Shown in pieces: positions 35,691 to 48,449 of a DNA stretch of 64,000 nt (position 1 is the first letter of the stretch; each line of letters begins with the position of its first letter). Made by a program: the position numbers and the translations under genes. The notes under the pieces were generated by a model, which had not been told where the DNA came from, made no database searches, and was given only the letters and a program-made list of their open reading frames with translations. This DNA is from Archivesica marissinica (Eukaryota > Mollusca > Bivalvia > Venerida > Vesicomyidae), in contig CM026393.1 in assembly GCA_014843695.1 (NCBI GenBank), forward strand, positions 8,049,201 through 8,113,200, given 5' to 3'.

Positions 35691-38600
35691 TAAACATTGT
35701 AACTGGTTCTTTGTGTTACCTTTCGGTACAGTAAACATTGTAACTGGTTGTTTTGTTTACCTTTCGGTACAGTAAACATTGTACCTGGTTCTTTGTTTTA
35801 CCTTTCTGTACAGTAAACATTGTAACTGATTCTTTGGTTTACCTTTATGTACAGTAAACATTTAACTGGTTCTTTGGTTTATCTTTCTGTACAGTAAACA
35901 TTGTAACTGGTTCTTTGTATTACCTTTCTGTACAGTAAACATTGTATCTGATTCTTTTTGTTACCTTTCGGTACAGTAAACATTGTAACTGGTTCTTTGT
36001 GTTACCTTTCTGTACAGTAAACATTGTAACTTGTTCTTTGTATTACCTTTCTGTACAGTAAGCATTGTAACTGGTTCTTTGTGTTACCTTTCTGTACAGT
36101 AAACATTGTAACTGATTCTTTGTTTTACCATTCTGTACAGTAAACATTGTAACTGGTTCTTTGGTTTAACTTTATGTACAGTAAACATTGTAACTGGTTC
36201 TTTGTGTTACCTTTCGGTACAGTAAACATTGTAACTGGTTCTTTGTATTACCTTTCTGTACAGTAAGCATTGTAACTTGTTCTTTGTGTTACCTTTCGGT
36301 ACAGTAAACATCGTACCTGGTTCTTTGTTTTACCTTTCTGTACAGTAAACATTGTAACTGATTCTTTGTTTTACCTTTCTGTGCAGTAAGCGATGTAACG
36401 GGTTCTTTGTTTTACCTTTCTGTGCAGTAAGCGTTGTAATGGGTTCTTTGTTTTACCTTTCTGTGCAGTAAGCGTTGTAACTGGTTCTTTGTGTTACCTT
36501 TCTGTACAGTAAACATTGTAACTGGTTCTTTGTGTTACCTTTCTGTACAGTAAACAATGTAACTGATTCTTTGTTTTACCTTTCGGTACAGTAAACATTG
36601 TAACTGGTTGTTTTGTTTACCTTTCGGTACAGTAAACATTGTAACTGATTCTTTGTGTTACCTTTCTGTACAGTAAACATTGTAACTGATTCTTTTTGTT
36701 ACCTTTCGGTACAGTACACATTGTAACTGGTTGTTTTGTTTACCTTTCTGTACAGTAAACATTGTAACTGATTCTTTGTGTTACCTTTCGGTACAGTAAA
36801 CATTGTAACTGGTTGTTTTGTTTACCTTTCGGTACAGTAAACATTGTAACTGGTTCTTTGTTTTACCTTTCTGTACAGTAAACATTGTAACTGATTCTTT
36901 GTGTTACCTTTCGGTACAGTAAACATTGTAACTGGTTGTTTTGTTTACCTTTCGGTACAGTAAACATTGTAACTGGTTCTTTGTTTTACCTTTCTGTACA
37001 GTAAACATTGTAACTGATTCTTTGTGTTACCTTTCGGTACAGTAAACATTGTAACTGGTTGTTTTGTTTACCTTTCGGTACAGTAAACATTGTAACTGGT
37101 TCTTTGTTTTACCTTTCTGTACAGTAAACATTGTAACTGATTCTTTGTGTTACCTTTCGGTACAGTAAACATTGTAACTGGTTGTTTTGTTTACCTTTCG
37201 GTACAGTAAACATTGTAACTGGTTCTTTGTTTTACCTTTCTGTACAGTAAACATTGTAACTGGTTCTGTGTATTACCTTTCTGTGCAGTAAACATTGTAA
37301 CTGGTTCTTTGTTTTACCTTTCTGTGCAGTAAGCGATGTAACGGATTCTTTGTTTTACCTTTCTGTGCAGTAAGCGTTGTAATGGGTTCTTTGGTTTACC
37401 TTTCTGTGCAGTAAGCGTTGTAACTGGTTCTTTGTGTTACCTTTCGGTACAGTAAACATTGTAACTGGTTGTTTTGTTTACCTTTCTGTACAGTAAACAT
37501 TGTAACTGGTTCATTGGTTTACCTTTCTGTACAGTAAACATTTAACTGGTTCTTTGGTTTACCTTTCCGTACAGTAAACATTTAACTGGTTCTTTGTTTT
37601 ACCTTTCTGTACAGTAAACATTGTAACTGGTTCTTTGTGTTACCTTTCGGTACAGTAAACATTGTAACTGGTTATTTGTGTTACCTTTCGGTACAGTAAA
37701 CATTGTAACTGGTTCTTTGTATTACCTTTCTGTACAGTAAACATTGTAACTGGTTATTTGTGTTACCTTTCGGTACAGTAAACATTGTAACTGGTTCTTT
37801 GTATTACCTTTCTGTACAGTAAACATTGTAACTGGTTCTTTGTGTTACCTTTCTGTACAGTAAACATTGTAACTTGTTCTTTGTATTACCTTTCTGTATA
37901 GTAAGCATTGTAACTGGTTCTTTGTGTTACCTTTCTGTACAGTAAACATTGTAACTGATTCTTTGTTTTACCATTCTGTACAGTAAACATTGTAACTGGT
38001 TCTTTGGTTTACCTTTATGTACAGTAAACATTGTAACTGGTTCTTTGTGTTACCTTTCGGTACAGTAAACATTGTACCTGGTTCTTTGTTTTACCTTTCT
38101 GTACAGTAAACATTGTAACTGATTCTTTGTTTTACCTTTCTGTGCAGTAAGCGATGTAACGTGTTCTTTGTTTTACCTTTCTGTGCAGTAAGCATTGTAA
38201 TGGGTTCTTTGTTTTACCTTTCTGTGCAGTAAGCGTTGTAACTGGTTCTTTGTGTTACCTTTCGGTACAGTAAACATTGTAACTGGTTGATTTGCTTACC
38301 TTTCGGTACAGTAAACATTGTAACTGGTTCTTTGTTTTACCTTTATGTACAGTAAACATTGTAACTGGTTCTTTGTATTACCTTTCTGTACAGTAAACAT
38401 TGTAACTGATTCTTTGTGTTACCTCTCGGTACAGTAAACATTGTAACTGGTTGTTTTGTTTACCTTTCTGTACAGTAAACATTGTAACTGATTCTTTGTG
38501 TTACCTTTCTGTACAGTAAACATTGTAACTGGTTGTTTTTGTTTACCTTTCGGTACAGTAAACATTGTAACTGGTTCTTTGTTTTACCTTTCTGTACAGT

Positions 38601-39993
38601 AAACATTGTAACTGATTCTTTGTGTTACCTTTCGGTACAGTAAACATTGTAACTGGTTGTTTTGTTTACCTTTCGGTACAGTAAACATTGTAACTGGTTC
38701 TTTGTTTTACCTTTCTGTACAGTAAACATTGTAACTGGTTCTGTGTATTACCTTTCTGTGCAGTAAACATTGTAACGTGTTCTTTGTTTTACCTTTCTGT
38801 GCAGTAAGCGTTGTAACGGGTTCTTTGTTTTACCTTGCTGTGCAGTAAGCGTTGTAATGGGTTCTTTGTTTTACCTTTCTGTGCAGTAAGCGTTGTAACG
38901 GGTTCTTTGTTTTACCTTTCTGTGCAGTAAGCGTTGTAACTGGTTATTTGTTTTACCTTTCTGTACAGTAAACATTGTAACTGGTTCTTTGTTTTACCTT
39001 TCTGTACAGTAAACATTGTAACTGATTCTTTGTTTTACCTTTCTGTACAGTAAACATTGTAACTGGTTCTTTGTATTACCTTTCTGTACAGTAAGCATTG
39101 TAACTGGTTGTTTTGTTTACCTTTCGGTACAGTAAACATTGTAACTGGTTCTTTGTTTTACCTTTCTGTACAGTAAATATTGTAACTGGTTCTGTGTATT
39201 ACCTTTCTGTGCAGTAAGCGTTGTAATGGGTTCTTTGTTTTACCTTTCTGTGCAGTAAGCGTTGTAACTGGTTCTTTGTTTTACCTTTCTGTGCAGTAAA
39301 CATTGTAACGGGTTCTTTGTTTTACCTTTCTGTGCAGTAAGCGTTGTAACGGGTTCTTTTTGTTACCTTTCTGTGCAGTAAGCGTTGTAACGGGTTCTTT
39401 GTTTTACCTTTCTGTGCAGTAAGCGTTGTAACTGGTTATTTGTTTTACCTTTCTGTACAGTAAACATTGTAACTGGTTCTTTGTTTTACCTTTCTGTACA
39501 GTAAACATTGTAACTGATGCTTTGTTTTACCTTTATGTACAGTAAACATTGTAACTGGTTGTTTTGTTTACCTTTCGGTACAGTAAACATTGTAACTGGT
39601 TCTTTGTATTACCTTTCTGTACAGTAAACATTGTAACTGAATGTTTTGTTTACCTTTCGGTACAGTAAACATTGTAACTGGTTCTTTGTGTTACCTTTCT
39701 GTACAGTAAGCATTGTAACTGGTTGTTTTGTTTACCTTTCGGTACAGTAAACATTGTAACTGGTTCTTTGTTTTACCTTTCTGTACAGTAAACATTGTAA
39801 CTGGTTCTGTGTATTACCTTTCTGTGCAGTAAGCGTTGTAATGGGTTCTTTGTTTTACCTTTCTGTGCAGTAAGCGTTGTAACTGGTTCTTTGTTTTACC
39901 TTTCTGTGCAGTAAGCGTTGTAACTGGTTATTTGTTTTACCTTTCTGTACAGTAAACATAGTAACTGGTTCTTTGTTTTACCTTTCTGTGCAG
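35691..39993 (+). repeat. 41-bp array resembling a 3' splice site
   Basis: About 105 units, each running TAAACATTGTAACTGGTTCT, then TTGTTTTACCTTTCTGTACAG. A sub-family has GTGCAG/TAAGCGTTGTAACGGG. The 3' half is pyrimidine-rich and ends CAG, like an intron end. The last unit runs into single-copy sequence at CTGTGCAG/TAAGCAATGCAATC. Blocks repeat at larger scale, for example the alternating GGTTGTTTTGTTTACC pattern at 36700-37250. Confidence 0.9.
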
Positions 39994-40067
39994 TAAGCAA
40001 TGCAATCGAACGTGTCGGCTTAAATAATACAGACGTTATGCATAGACACTGTCATTTTATGAAATAG
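39994..40067 (+). CDS. possible terminal exon after the 41-bp array
   Basis: TTTTACCTTTCTGTGCAG is a good acceptor. Read with one preceding base (phase 1, as left by the donor-like site at 26397), the sequence gives (V)SNAIERVGLNNTDVMHRHCH and stops at TAG 40065-40067. This would fit as a last exon of the TIR gene, but the frame is short (23 full codons before the stop) and no AATAAA is seen before the convergent minus-strand gene. It could equally be chance. Confidence 0.25.
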
Positions 40068-40223
40068 TTCTCAATGTTGTTCATGTTTGATACAGAGATT
40101 TCATTGAATTGTTTCAAAATAATGGCAACTTATTGTGTACCTCTATTTTATATATAAAATGCTGTCTGAGTCCTCATTGTATATTGGTAGAACGACCCAA
40201 GAACACAGCACACAGTGAAACTG

Positions 40224-40229
40224 TTTATT
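40224..40229 (-). terminator. polyadenylation signal AATAAA
   Basis: AATAAA on the minus strand, about 117 bases past the stop of the candidate terminal exon at 40346-40446. The distance suits a short 3' UTR. Confidence 0.4.
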
Positions 40230-40345
40230 GAAGAAGCTAACAAGTCAGTGGAGAACAAAATAATATCTCTATTGGCATGGGTCATCACAAACAAAACACA
40301 TGCATTGTTTTCCATCCTTGACTTTACACGGCGCCTACCCATACT

Positions 40346-40446
40346 TCAGTCATCGAATATGTCGTCTGACCACATGGAGTAAGGATGATACCACATCATA
40401 TTTCTGTATGCCAGCCAAAGCTGCAACCAGGGATTATTGCTATTAC
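40346..40446 (-). CDS. candidate terminal exon of an unidentified minus-strand gene
   Basis: After a strong minus-strand acceptor (AATTTCTGCATATTTTCAG) the frame entered in phase 1 reads NSNNPWLQLWLAYRNMMWYH, then PYSMWSDDIFDD and a stop at 40346-40348. The Trp/Tyr-rich sequence looks protein-like and an AATAAA follows. I do not recognise the family. The frame also runs on upstream of the acceptor to 40630, less convincingly. On the plus strand 40437-40709 is an open frame of 90 codons, MLLPENMQKFKRLEQSHKAI and onward, without supporting signals. Confidence 0.4.
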
Positions 40447-41479
40447 CTGAAAATATGCAGAAATTCAAGCGATTAGAACAATCACACAAAGCAATAATTG
40501 TAGCTAACACCTTGTACACAACATATCGTACGAACATTAGTCGTGATAGACCCATACAATATTTTGTAGAGGCCAGATTTTGTAACATGCCCGAAATGTA
40601 TTTCGCGTTGTCACAAGAGCTACGACACATTGAATGTGGTTTGAGGAGGCGCTCGAGCTATATACCCTTCAAAATTCCGAATTATATTGCAATATTAAAA
40701 CAAGGCTAACGCACGGCAGACTTGCAATGTTGTGAGAGCCTCTTACGAAATATAATATTCGCACGGCAGTTTGCGACTGTCGTAGGTGATGAAGGCGTTC
40801 TTTATGCGTGGTTGATACTATATTCTGATCGGCTGGTTGAGATAAAGAGTTTACGTATGTGATGAGAAGATTTCTGTGCTCAGTCAAGATAAACACTGAA
40901 TACCAAACACAGATTACAAGTTGTTATGGTATAGCAAGAACAGCTACCAAACCAATATTTTCAAAATCTAGATATTGCTAATCAACCTAATATTTATATC
41001 CGATTTAGAAACATTGGGCATGTATGTGTGTACACGTGTGTTCGAGTTTATACATGTAATAGTATGTTCCAGAAGCACTGTAGGTTAGCAGTCAGCCTTG
41101 CCGCTTATCCATGCACAACTTAAAATCACAGTTGTTGCCAAAATGTGAATTTTGAAGCCAACAGTTGACTACTGTACAGTTGGTCATGAATTCCCCATCA
41201 TGGATAAAACACTCCTAAAACGGGCAGTTTGTGATTCTGTCTTAATTGGATACATCAATTGCACGATGTAAGATCTACATTCCTAAGTAGGTCACGTTTC
41301 CGGTATCCCGCGAAGAAACACATCAACTTCTTTCTTCATTATCGCCAATGCCGTCAATTCAGTCGTTCTACGCTCATATCCGCACTGGTACCATGGGTTC
41401 TAAATGCTATGTTGATGTATAGAAATACACGTCCAAATGAGAGTTGTGGCGAGTCGTAGCAACTCCGTTCTGGTCATCG
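40447..41479. other. unique region, possibly intron of the minus-strand gene
   Basis: Single-copy sequence with short frames on both strands and no clear exon. Nothing else is supported. Confidence 0.35.
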
Positions 41480-42060
41480 TGTGCATACACTAGCCATTGT
41501 CCATCGTTCCCTAGCCACAGCCCAGCTTTCCCTAGCCACTGGCCTGCCAAGCTCTCCCTAGCCATTGTCCATCGTTCCCTAGCCACAGCCCAGCTTTCCC
41601 TAGCCACTGGCCTGCCAAGCTCTCCCTAGCCAGTGTCCATCGTTCCCTAGCCACAGCCCAGCTTTCCCTAGCCACTGGCCTGTCAAGCTCTCCCTAGCCA
41701 TTGTCCATCGTTCCCTAGCCACTGGCCGGCCAAGCTCTCCCTAGCCATTGTCCATCGTTCCCTAGCCACAGCCCAGCTTTCCCTAGCCACTGGCCTGCCA
41801 AGCTCTCCCTAGTCATTGTCCATCGTTCCCTAGCCACAGCCCAGCTTTCCCTAGCCACTGGCCTGCCAAGCTCTCCCTAGCCATTGTCCATCGTTCCCTA
41901 GCCACAGCCCAGCTTTCCCTAGCCACTGGCCTGTCAAGCTCTCCCTAGCCATTGTCCATCTTTCCCTAGCCACAGTCCACTTTCCCTAGTCACCTCCCAG
42001 CTTTCACTAGCCACTGCCCAGCTCTCCCTAGCCACTGCCAAGCGCCCACTTTCCCTAGCC
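41480..42060 (+). repeat. 68-bp array
   Basis: About eight units carrying CCCTAGCCATTGTCCATCGT, CCCTAGCCACAGCCCAGC and CCCTAGCCACTGGCCTGC. Each unit is itself three diverged copies of a CCCTAGCCAC..-type sub-unit of about 23 bp. Confidence 0.9.
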
Positions 42061-42244
42061 TCTCACCACCCATTTCCCTCTGGCCACTCCCCCGCTGTCC
42101 CTAGAAACTCACCCAGTATTCGTATGTCGCGAAATTGTAGTGAGACAAGGGCAGACAACATGTGTATACATGTAATGTTGATCTTCGCAATGACCAATCA
42201 GATGGCGCTCACTTCGGAGGTTTGTAGAACCAATATACCCATTT

Positions 42245-42705
42245 AATAGAGTTAGTATAGTTGTATGGTTTAACAGAGTTAGTATCGTGGTATGGTTTAA
42301 CAGGGTTAGTATAGTTGTGTGGTTTAACAGAGTTAGTATAGTTGTGTGGTTTAACAGGGTTAGTATAGTTGTATGGTTTAACAGAGTTATTATAGTTGTG
42401 TGGTTTAACAGGGTTAGTATAGTTGTATGGTTTAACAGAGTTATTATAGTTGTATGGTTTAACAGAGTTAGTATAGTTGTATGGTTTAACAGAGTTAGTA
42501 TAGTTGTATGGTTTAACAGAGTTAGTATAGTTGTGTGGTTTAACAGAGTTAGTATAGTTGTATGGCTTAACATAGTTAGTATAGTTGTATGGCTTAACAG
42601 AGTTAGTATAGTTGTATGGCTTAACAGAGTTAGTATAGTTGCATGGCTTAACATAGTTAGTATAGTTGTATGGCTTAACAGAGTTAGTATAGTTGCATGG
42701 TTTGG
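42245..42705 (+). repeat. 27-bp array
   Basis: About 17 units of GTATGGTTTAACAGAGTTAG, then TATAGTT. Nine codons per unit keep frames open on both strands (for example LNHTTILTL on the minus strand), which is a repeat artefact. Confidence 0.9.
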
Positions 42706-42810
42706 TGTGCGTGCATAACACACATCGCTACTTCTGCTTTACGACAAAATAATAGTAGTCATGATAGCTCCGAGAAACAGGCAGCTGATATATAGCTCCA
42801 TAGATTCAAA

Positions 42811-42998
42811 TACAATCAAACCTGTGATAGTGGTTACCTTTATTAAGCAGCAAACCTGTATTAAGCAGCCATATTCCATACTAGTATTCTCAATATGTTG
42901 CTTTATTATACATTTTCCCTCTATTAAGCAACCACCTAGGCTAAGCAGCCATTTTCTGTGATTCCCATGGCTGGCTGCTTAATACAGGGCTGATTGTA
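42811..42998. mobile_element. MITE with TA-flanked inverted ends
   Basis: The left end TACAATCAAACCTGT pairs with the right end ACAGGGCTGATTGTA. Internal TTAAGCAGC/GCTGCTTAA motifs extend the inverted similarity. About 188 bp and non-coding. Confidence 0.6.
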
Positions 42999-43974
42999 GT
43001 TTAGAAGGTGTCTATATCTAACCACACCCGCAAGATTATGGCTGCAATATATGAATCGTAATGTAAACAAAACTGGATCAAACAGGACTTTTCAAAATTC
43101 TCACTAGACCACACACACTACCCGCTCACCCCACGTTTCCAAATGAAAATCCTCATTATTTGCCTATGATAATTCAGATATTGATGCTAATGCTACTGCC
43201 ATAATATGCTGGATTTAATTAGATATTTGATCAACTATCAATTAAGCCATATTTGGCGTAAGTCGATTTGCCATAATCTTAGTGTGGATGGTATTCAAGG
43301 AGAAAATCTGTGTTTCTACAATTACGATTGGAAATATTTTCATGGAATTTGAGTTTTTATAATAGCTTCTCCCGTCTCATCCAGGTATGCCTAATGTACG
43401 CATATGACTAATTAGTTCTGAAAATGGACCTTCATTAAACATAGAACTTATACTTTTATATTTATGTGTGTATACTTGTGTTTTCTATTTAAATATTAAG
43501 TCATTTTGTGAATTATACTTGTGTAATGGACACGGTATCGTGAGTTAGAGATCCACAAGAACCACCGGGTGGCGTCAGGCAAGTAACCTAACCATATAGC
43601 CTCGTCAGTCTCCTTCGTGGCGATGGATTAGATCTGGAACGAATGTTTAATGAGGGCAAGTAAACGAATGCAGTAAGAAGTTGGTTCGCAATGGAGCTGG
43701 AACTAAAATAGTAAATTACATTGAACGTGTTTTTCATATAAGCCACTAACAGGATATTTCGAATCAAAGTTGATTATACTATATACATTGATGTAACCGA
43801 TGTTTTGACATAAATGACCTCAATGTTGATGAATTGACAGAACTGTTGGCATTCTTGTCATATTAAACACGAAATAATCCACACTACCACATGTACACTT
43901 GAAGTTTTTCGCACCATACATTGCACATTGAAAGCATGTTTTCCAAATGATTATATTCTAATGAATACAGTTAA
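42999..43974. other. unique AT-rich region
   Basis: No gene, array or recognisable element is seen in this single-copy stretch. Confidence 0.4.
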
Positions 43975-46900
43975 CCTGCATCAACGGCCTGCTATAAAAC
44001 AATAACCTGCATCAACGACCTGCTTTAATAACAATAACCTGCATCAACGACCTGCTTTAAAACAATAACCTGCATCAACGACCTGCTATAAAACAATAAC
44101 CTGCATCAACGACCTGCTTTAAAACAATAACCTGCATCAACGACCTGCTATAAAACAATAACCTGCATCAGCGCTCCATTTTAAAACAATAACCTGCTTC
44201 AACGGCCTGCTATAAAACAATAACCTGCATCAACGCTCTGTTTTAAAACAATAGCCTGCATCAGCGCTCCATTTTAAAACAATAACCTGCATCAACGGCC
44301 TGCTATAAAACAATAACCTGCATCAACGCTCTGTTTTAAAACAATAACCTGCATCAACGGCCTTCTTTAAAACAATAACCTGCATCAGCGCTCCATTTTA
44401 AAACAATAACCTGCATCAACGGCCTGCTATAAAACAATAACCTGCATCAACGGCCTGATATAAAACAATAACCTGCATCAACGACCTGCTATAAAACAAT
44501 AGCCTGCATCAGCGCTCTGCTTTAAAACAATAACCTGCATCAACGGTCTGCTTTAAAACAATAACCTGCATCAACGACCTGCTTTAAAACAATAACCTGC
44601 ATCAACGGTCCGCTTTAAAACAATAACTTGCATCAACGGCCTGCTTTAAAACAATAACCTGCATCAACGACCTGCTTTAAAACAATAACCTGCATCAACG
44701 ACCTGCTTTAAAACAATAACCTGCATCAACGGCCTGCTTTAAAACAATAACCTACACCAACGGTCTGCTTTAAAACAATAACCTGCATCAGCGCTCTGCT
44801 TTAAAACAATAACCTGCATCAACGGCCTGCTTTAAAACAATAACCTGCATCAACGGTCCGCTTTAAAACAATAACCTGCATCAGCGCTCTGCTTTAAAAC
44901 AATAACCTGCATCAACGGCCTGCTTTAAAACAATAACCTGCATCAACGGTCCGCTTTAAAACAATAACCTGCATCAGCGCTCTGCTTTAAAACAATAACC
45001 TGCATCAACGGCCTGCTTTAAAACAATAACCTGCATCAACGGTCCGCTTTAAAACAATAACCTGCATCAGCGCTCTGCTTTAAAACAATAACCTGCATCA
45101 ACGGCCTGCTTTAAAACAATAACCTGCATCAACGGTCCGCTTTAAAACAATAACCTGCATCAGCGCTCTGCTTTAAAACAATAACCTGCATCAACGGCCT
45201 GCTTTAAAACAATAACCTGCATCAACGGTCCGCTTTAAAACAATAACCTGCATCAGCGCTCTGCTTTAAAACAATAACCTGCATCAACGGCCTGCTTTAA
45301 AACAATAACCTGCATCAACGGCCTGCTTTAAAACAATAACCTGCATCAACGGTCCGCTTTAAAACAATAACCTGCACCAACGGCCTGCTTTAAAACAATA
45401 ACCTGCACCAACGGCCTGCTTTAAAACAATAACCTGCATCAACGGCCTGCTTTAAAACAATAACCTGCACCAACGGCCTGCTTTAAGAGAATAATCTGCA
45501 CCAAATGCTTTAAAACAATAACCTGCATCAGCTACCTAGCTGTTTTAATTTTTTAACCTGCATCTGCGACATGTTTTATGACAATAACCTGCATCAGTTA
45601 CCAGTTTTAAAACAATAACCTGCATCAGTTACCCGTTTTAAAACAATAACATGCACCAGCGACCCGTTTTAAAACAATAAACTGCATCAGCGACCCGTTT
45701 TAAAACAATAACCTGCATCAGTTACCTGTTTTAAAACAATAACCTGCATCAGTTACCAGTTTTAAACTTTTACCCTGCATCTGCGACCTATTTTAAAACA
45801 ATAACCTGCATCAGTTACCAGTTTTAAAACAATAACCTGCATCAGTTACCTGTTTTAAAACAATAACCTGCATCAGTTACCAGTTTTAAAACAATAACCT
45901 GCATCAGTTACCTGTTTTAAAACAATAACCTGCATCAACGACCTGCTTTAAAACAATAACCTGCATCAACGGCCTTCTTTAAAACAATAACCTACACCAA
46001 CGGTCTGCTTTAAAACAATAACCTGCATCAGCGCTCTGCTTTAAAACAATAACCTGCATCAACGGCCTGCTTTAAAACAATAACCTGCATCAACGGTCCG
46101 CTTTAAAACAATAACCTGCATCAGCGCTCTGCTTTAAAACAATAACCTGCATCAACGGCCTGCTTTAAAACAATAACCTGCATCAACGGTCCGTTTTAAA
46201 ACAATAACCTGCATCAGCGCTCTGCTTTAAAACAATAACCTGCATCAACGGCCTGCTTTAAAACAATAACCTGCATCAACGGCCTGCTTTAAAACAATAA
46301 CCTGCATCAACGGTCCGCTTTAAAACAATAACCTGCACCAACGGCCTGCTTTAAAACAATAACCTGCACCAACGGCCTGCTTTAAAACAATAACCTGCAT
46401 CAACGGCCTGCTTTAAAACAATAACCTGCACCAACTTTTTTTTGCTTTAAGAGAATAATCTGCACCAAATGCTTTAAAACAATAACCTGCATCAGCTACC
46501 TAGCTGTTTTAATTTTTTAACCTGCATCTGCGACATGTTTTATGACAATAACCTGCATCAGTTACCAGTTTTAAAACAATAATCTGCATCAGTTACCCGT
46601 TTTAAAACAATAACATGCACCAGCGACCCGTTTTAAAACAATAAACTGCATCAGCGACCCGTTTTAAAACAATAACCTGCATCAGTTACCTGTTTTAAAA
46701 CAATAACCTGCATCAGTTACCAGTTTTAAACTTTTACCCTGCATCTGCGACCTGTTTTAAAACAATAACCTGCATCAGTTACCAGTTTTAAAACAATAAC
46801 CTGCATCAGTTACCTGTTTTAAAACAATAACCTGCATCAGTTACCAGTTTTAAAACAATAACCTGCACCAGTTACCTGTTTTAAAACAATAACCTGCATC

Positions 46901-47400
46901 AGTTACCTGTTTTAAAACAATAAACTGCATCAGTTACCTGTTTTAAAACAATAACCTGCATCAGTTACCTGTTTTAAAACAATAACCTGCATCAGTTACC
47001 TGTTTTAAAACAATAACCTGCATCAGTTACCTGTTTTAAAACAATAACCTGTATCAGTTACCTGTTTTAAAACAATAACCTGCATCAGTTACCTGTTTTA
47101 AAACAATAACCGGCATCAGTTACCTGTTTTAAAACAATAACCTGCATCAGTTACCAGTTTTAAACTTTTACCCTGCATCTGCGACCTGTTTTAAAACAAT
47201 AACCTGCATCAGCAACCCGTTTTAAAACAATAACCTGCATCAGTTACCAGTTTTAAACGTTTACCCTGCATCTGCAACCTGTTTTAAAACAATAACCTGC
47301 ATCAGCAACCCGTTTTAAAACAATAACCTGCATCAGTTACCAGTTTTAAACTTTTATCCTGCATCTGCGACCTGTTTTAAAACAATAATCTGCATCAACG
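43975..47400 (+). repeat. 31-bp array with nested higher-order repeats
   Basis: About 110 units of AACCTGCATCAACGGCCTGC, then TTTAAAACAAT, with sub-families (CAGCGCTCTG, CAACGGTCCG, CAGTTACCTG). From about 44789 to 45340 three sub-families alternate strictly to give a 93-bp period. A block beginning at GAGAATAATCTGCACC (45487) recurs at 46451 (offset 964). Confidence 0.9.
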
Positions 47401-47574
47401 CCGAGTCTTAAAACAGTAACTCGCATCAGCGAGTGTATCGCGGCAACCTATTATACAGTTGGTACTATCCCATTACAGGAAAACCTTCCGCATCAAAGAC
47501 CAAACAATTCATCACAATCAAACACAATGTATGCTATTATTTGCAGACTATGTAAGTATATTTGTGCAAACAAC
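47401..47574. other. short unique spacer
   Basis: Single-copy sequence ending in the left copy of the SINE target-site duplication. Confidence 0.4.
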
Positions 47575-47801
47575 ATCGTTCGTACAGACGGATATGTAGT
47601 CCAGTGGTTAACAGGTTGGACTGGTAATCCAGGGAATGCAGGTTCGATTCGATCCCCCGTCTGACCCTAATACAAATAAAAGTCTTTCCGATGGGTCTTT
47701 CACATGGAATGGTCATTGCACTATCCTCCAAAACTCTAAAATGACTAACCTCTTCAGGAGGCGTCGCCCATATGGTAGAGACGATAAATAAACGTAAAAC
47801 A
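47575..47801 (+). mobile_element. tRNA-Thr-like SINE (family 1) with intact head
   Basis: Acceptor strands CAGACGG and CCGTCTG pair. The D-arm/A-box region is TAGTCCAGTGGTTAACAG. The anticodon arm is TTGGA/CTGGTAA/TCCAG with GGT in the loop (Thr-like), and the B-box is GGTTCGATTCG. The tail (AATGACTAACCTCTTCAGG, AGGCGTCGC, GATAAATAAACG) matches the copy at 3327-3591. An 8-bp duplication CAAACAAC lies at 47567-47574 and 47802-47809. This is the family from which the 53-bp satellite at 1-2765 was built. Confidence 0.85.
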
Positions 47802-48076
47802 CAAACAACGTCATTCGTCATTGCCTTGGTGTTTATTCGAAAACATACAACTTCATTATCTACCACACAAAACACTTCAATATGCATGAGTGATCTGTTC
47901 ATGTATGACCTTCCGCGAACTACGTAGATATAGCTACGGATATAATTGTATCAATAGTCATTGAAGAGGCGAATAAAGAGAAGGAAATTAATCACATTAA
48001 ATTTGTCATCAGTGGAAAACAGTTGAGCTGAATCAAGTTTTTTGAAAGGCTAATAAAAAACATGTCGGTGTCTTGT
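47802..48076. other. unique spacer between SINEs
   Basis: No gene is seen; AT-rich sequence. Confidence 0.35.
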
Positions 48077-48353
48077 TATATTATATGTTATATGTTGTGA
48101 TTCGGGTTTTACGCCTGCATCAGCACCATTTTGGGCTATATCGCCGGCGGGCAGTTTACCTAACAACACCTTTCCTGGGCAGGCTCCAGCGGTTAACCAG
48201 TACTTGGGTGCACCAACCTCCGTAAGAAACTGCCAACTTTTTCATATAAATGAGACACGGCCTGAGCGGGGCTCGAACCCGTGACCATCAGTGATGATAG
48301 GTTACAGTGGTATACAAGTCAGCGACCTTAACCACTCGACCACGGAGGCGGAC
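48077..48353 (-). mobile_element. tRNA-derived SINE (family 2), minus copy
   Basis: Inverted copy of the element at 29852-30121. The minus-strand head is TCCGCCTCCGTGGTCGAGTG and the B-box GGGTTCGAGCC. A perfect 12-bp target-site duplication TCGGTGTCTTGT lies at 48065-48076 and 48354-48365, so this insertion is fairly recent. Confidence 0.9.
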
Positions 48354-48449
48354 TCGGTGTCTTGTCCCTTGAAGAACTTCCACTTAATAACCGGTAGCCT
48401 TGAATCACTAGTTAGTTCTTTTAATCATATTGTATTGTATATGTATATA

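Noticed and set aside
42109..42723. 204-codon frame LNHTTILTL repeated
   Set aside because: Produced by the 27-bp array; open on both strands because 27 is a multiple of three.
43975..47400. CRISPR-like array of 31-bp repeats
   Set aside because: Units are contiguous with no unique spacers, there are no cas genes, and the DNA is eukaryotic.
47575..47655. A genuine tRNA-Thr gene
   Set aside because: The head has a weak D-arm, an irregular T-arm, a SINE tail and a target-site duplication, so it is a SINE head and not a tRNA gene.
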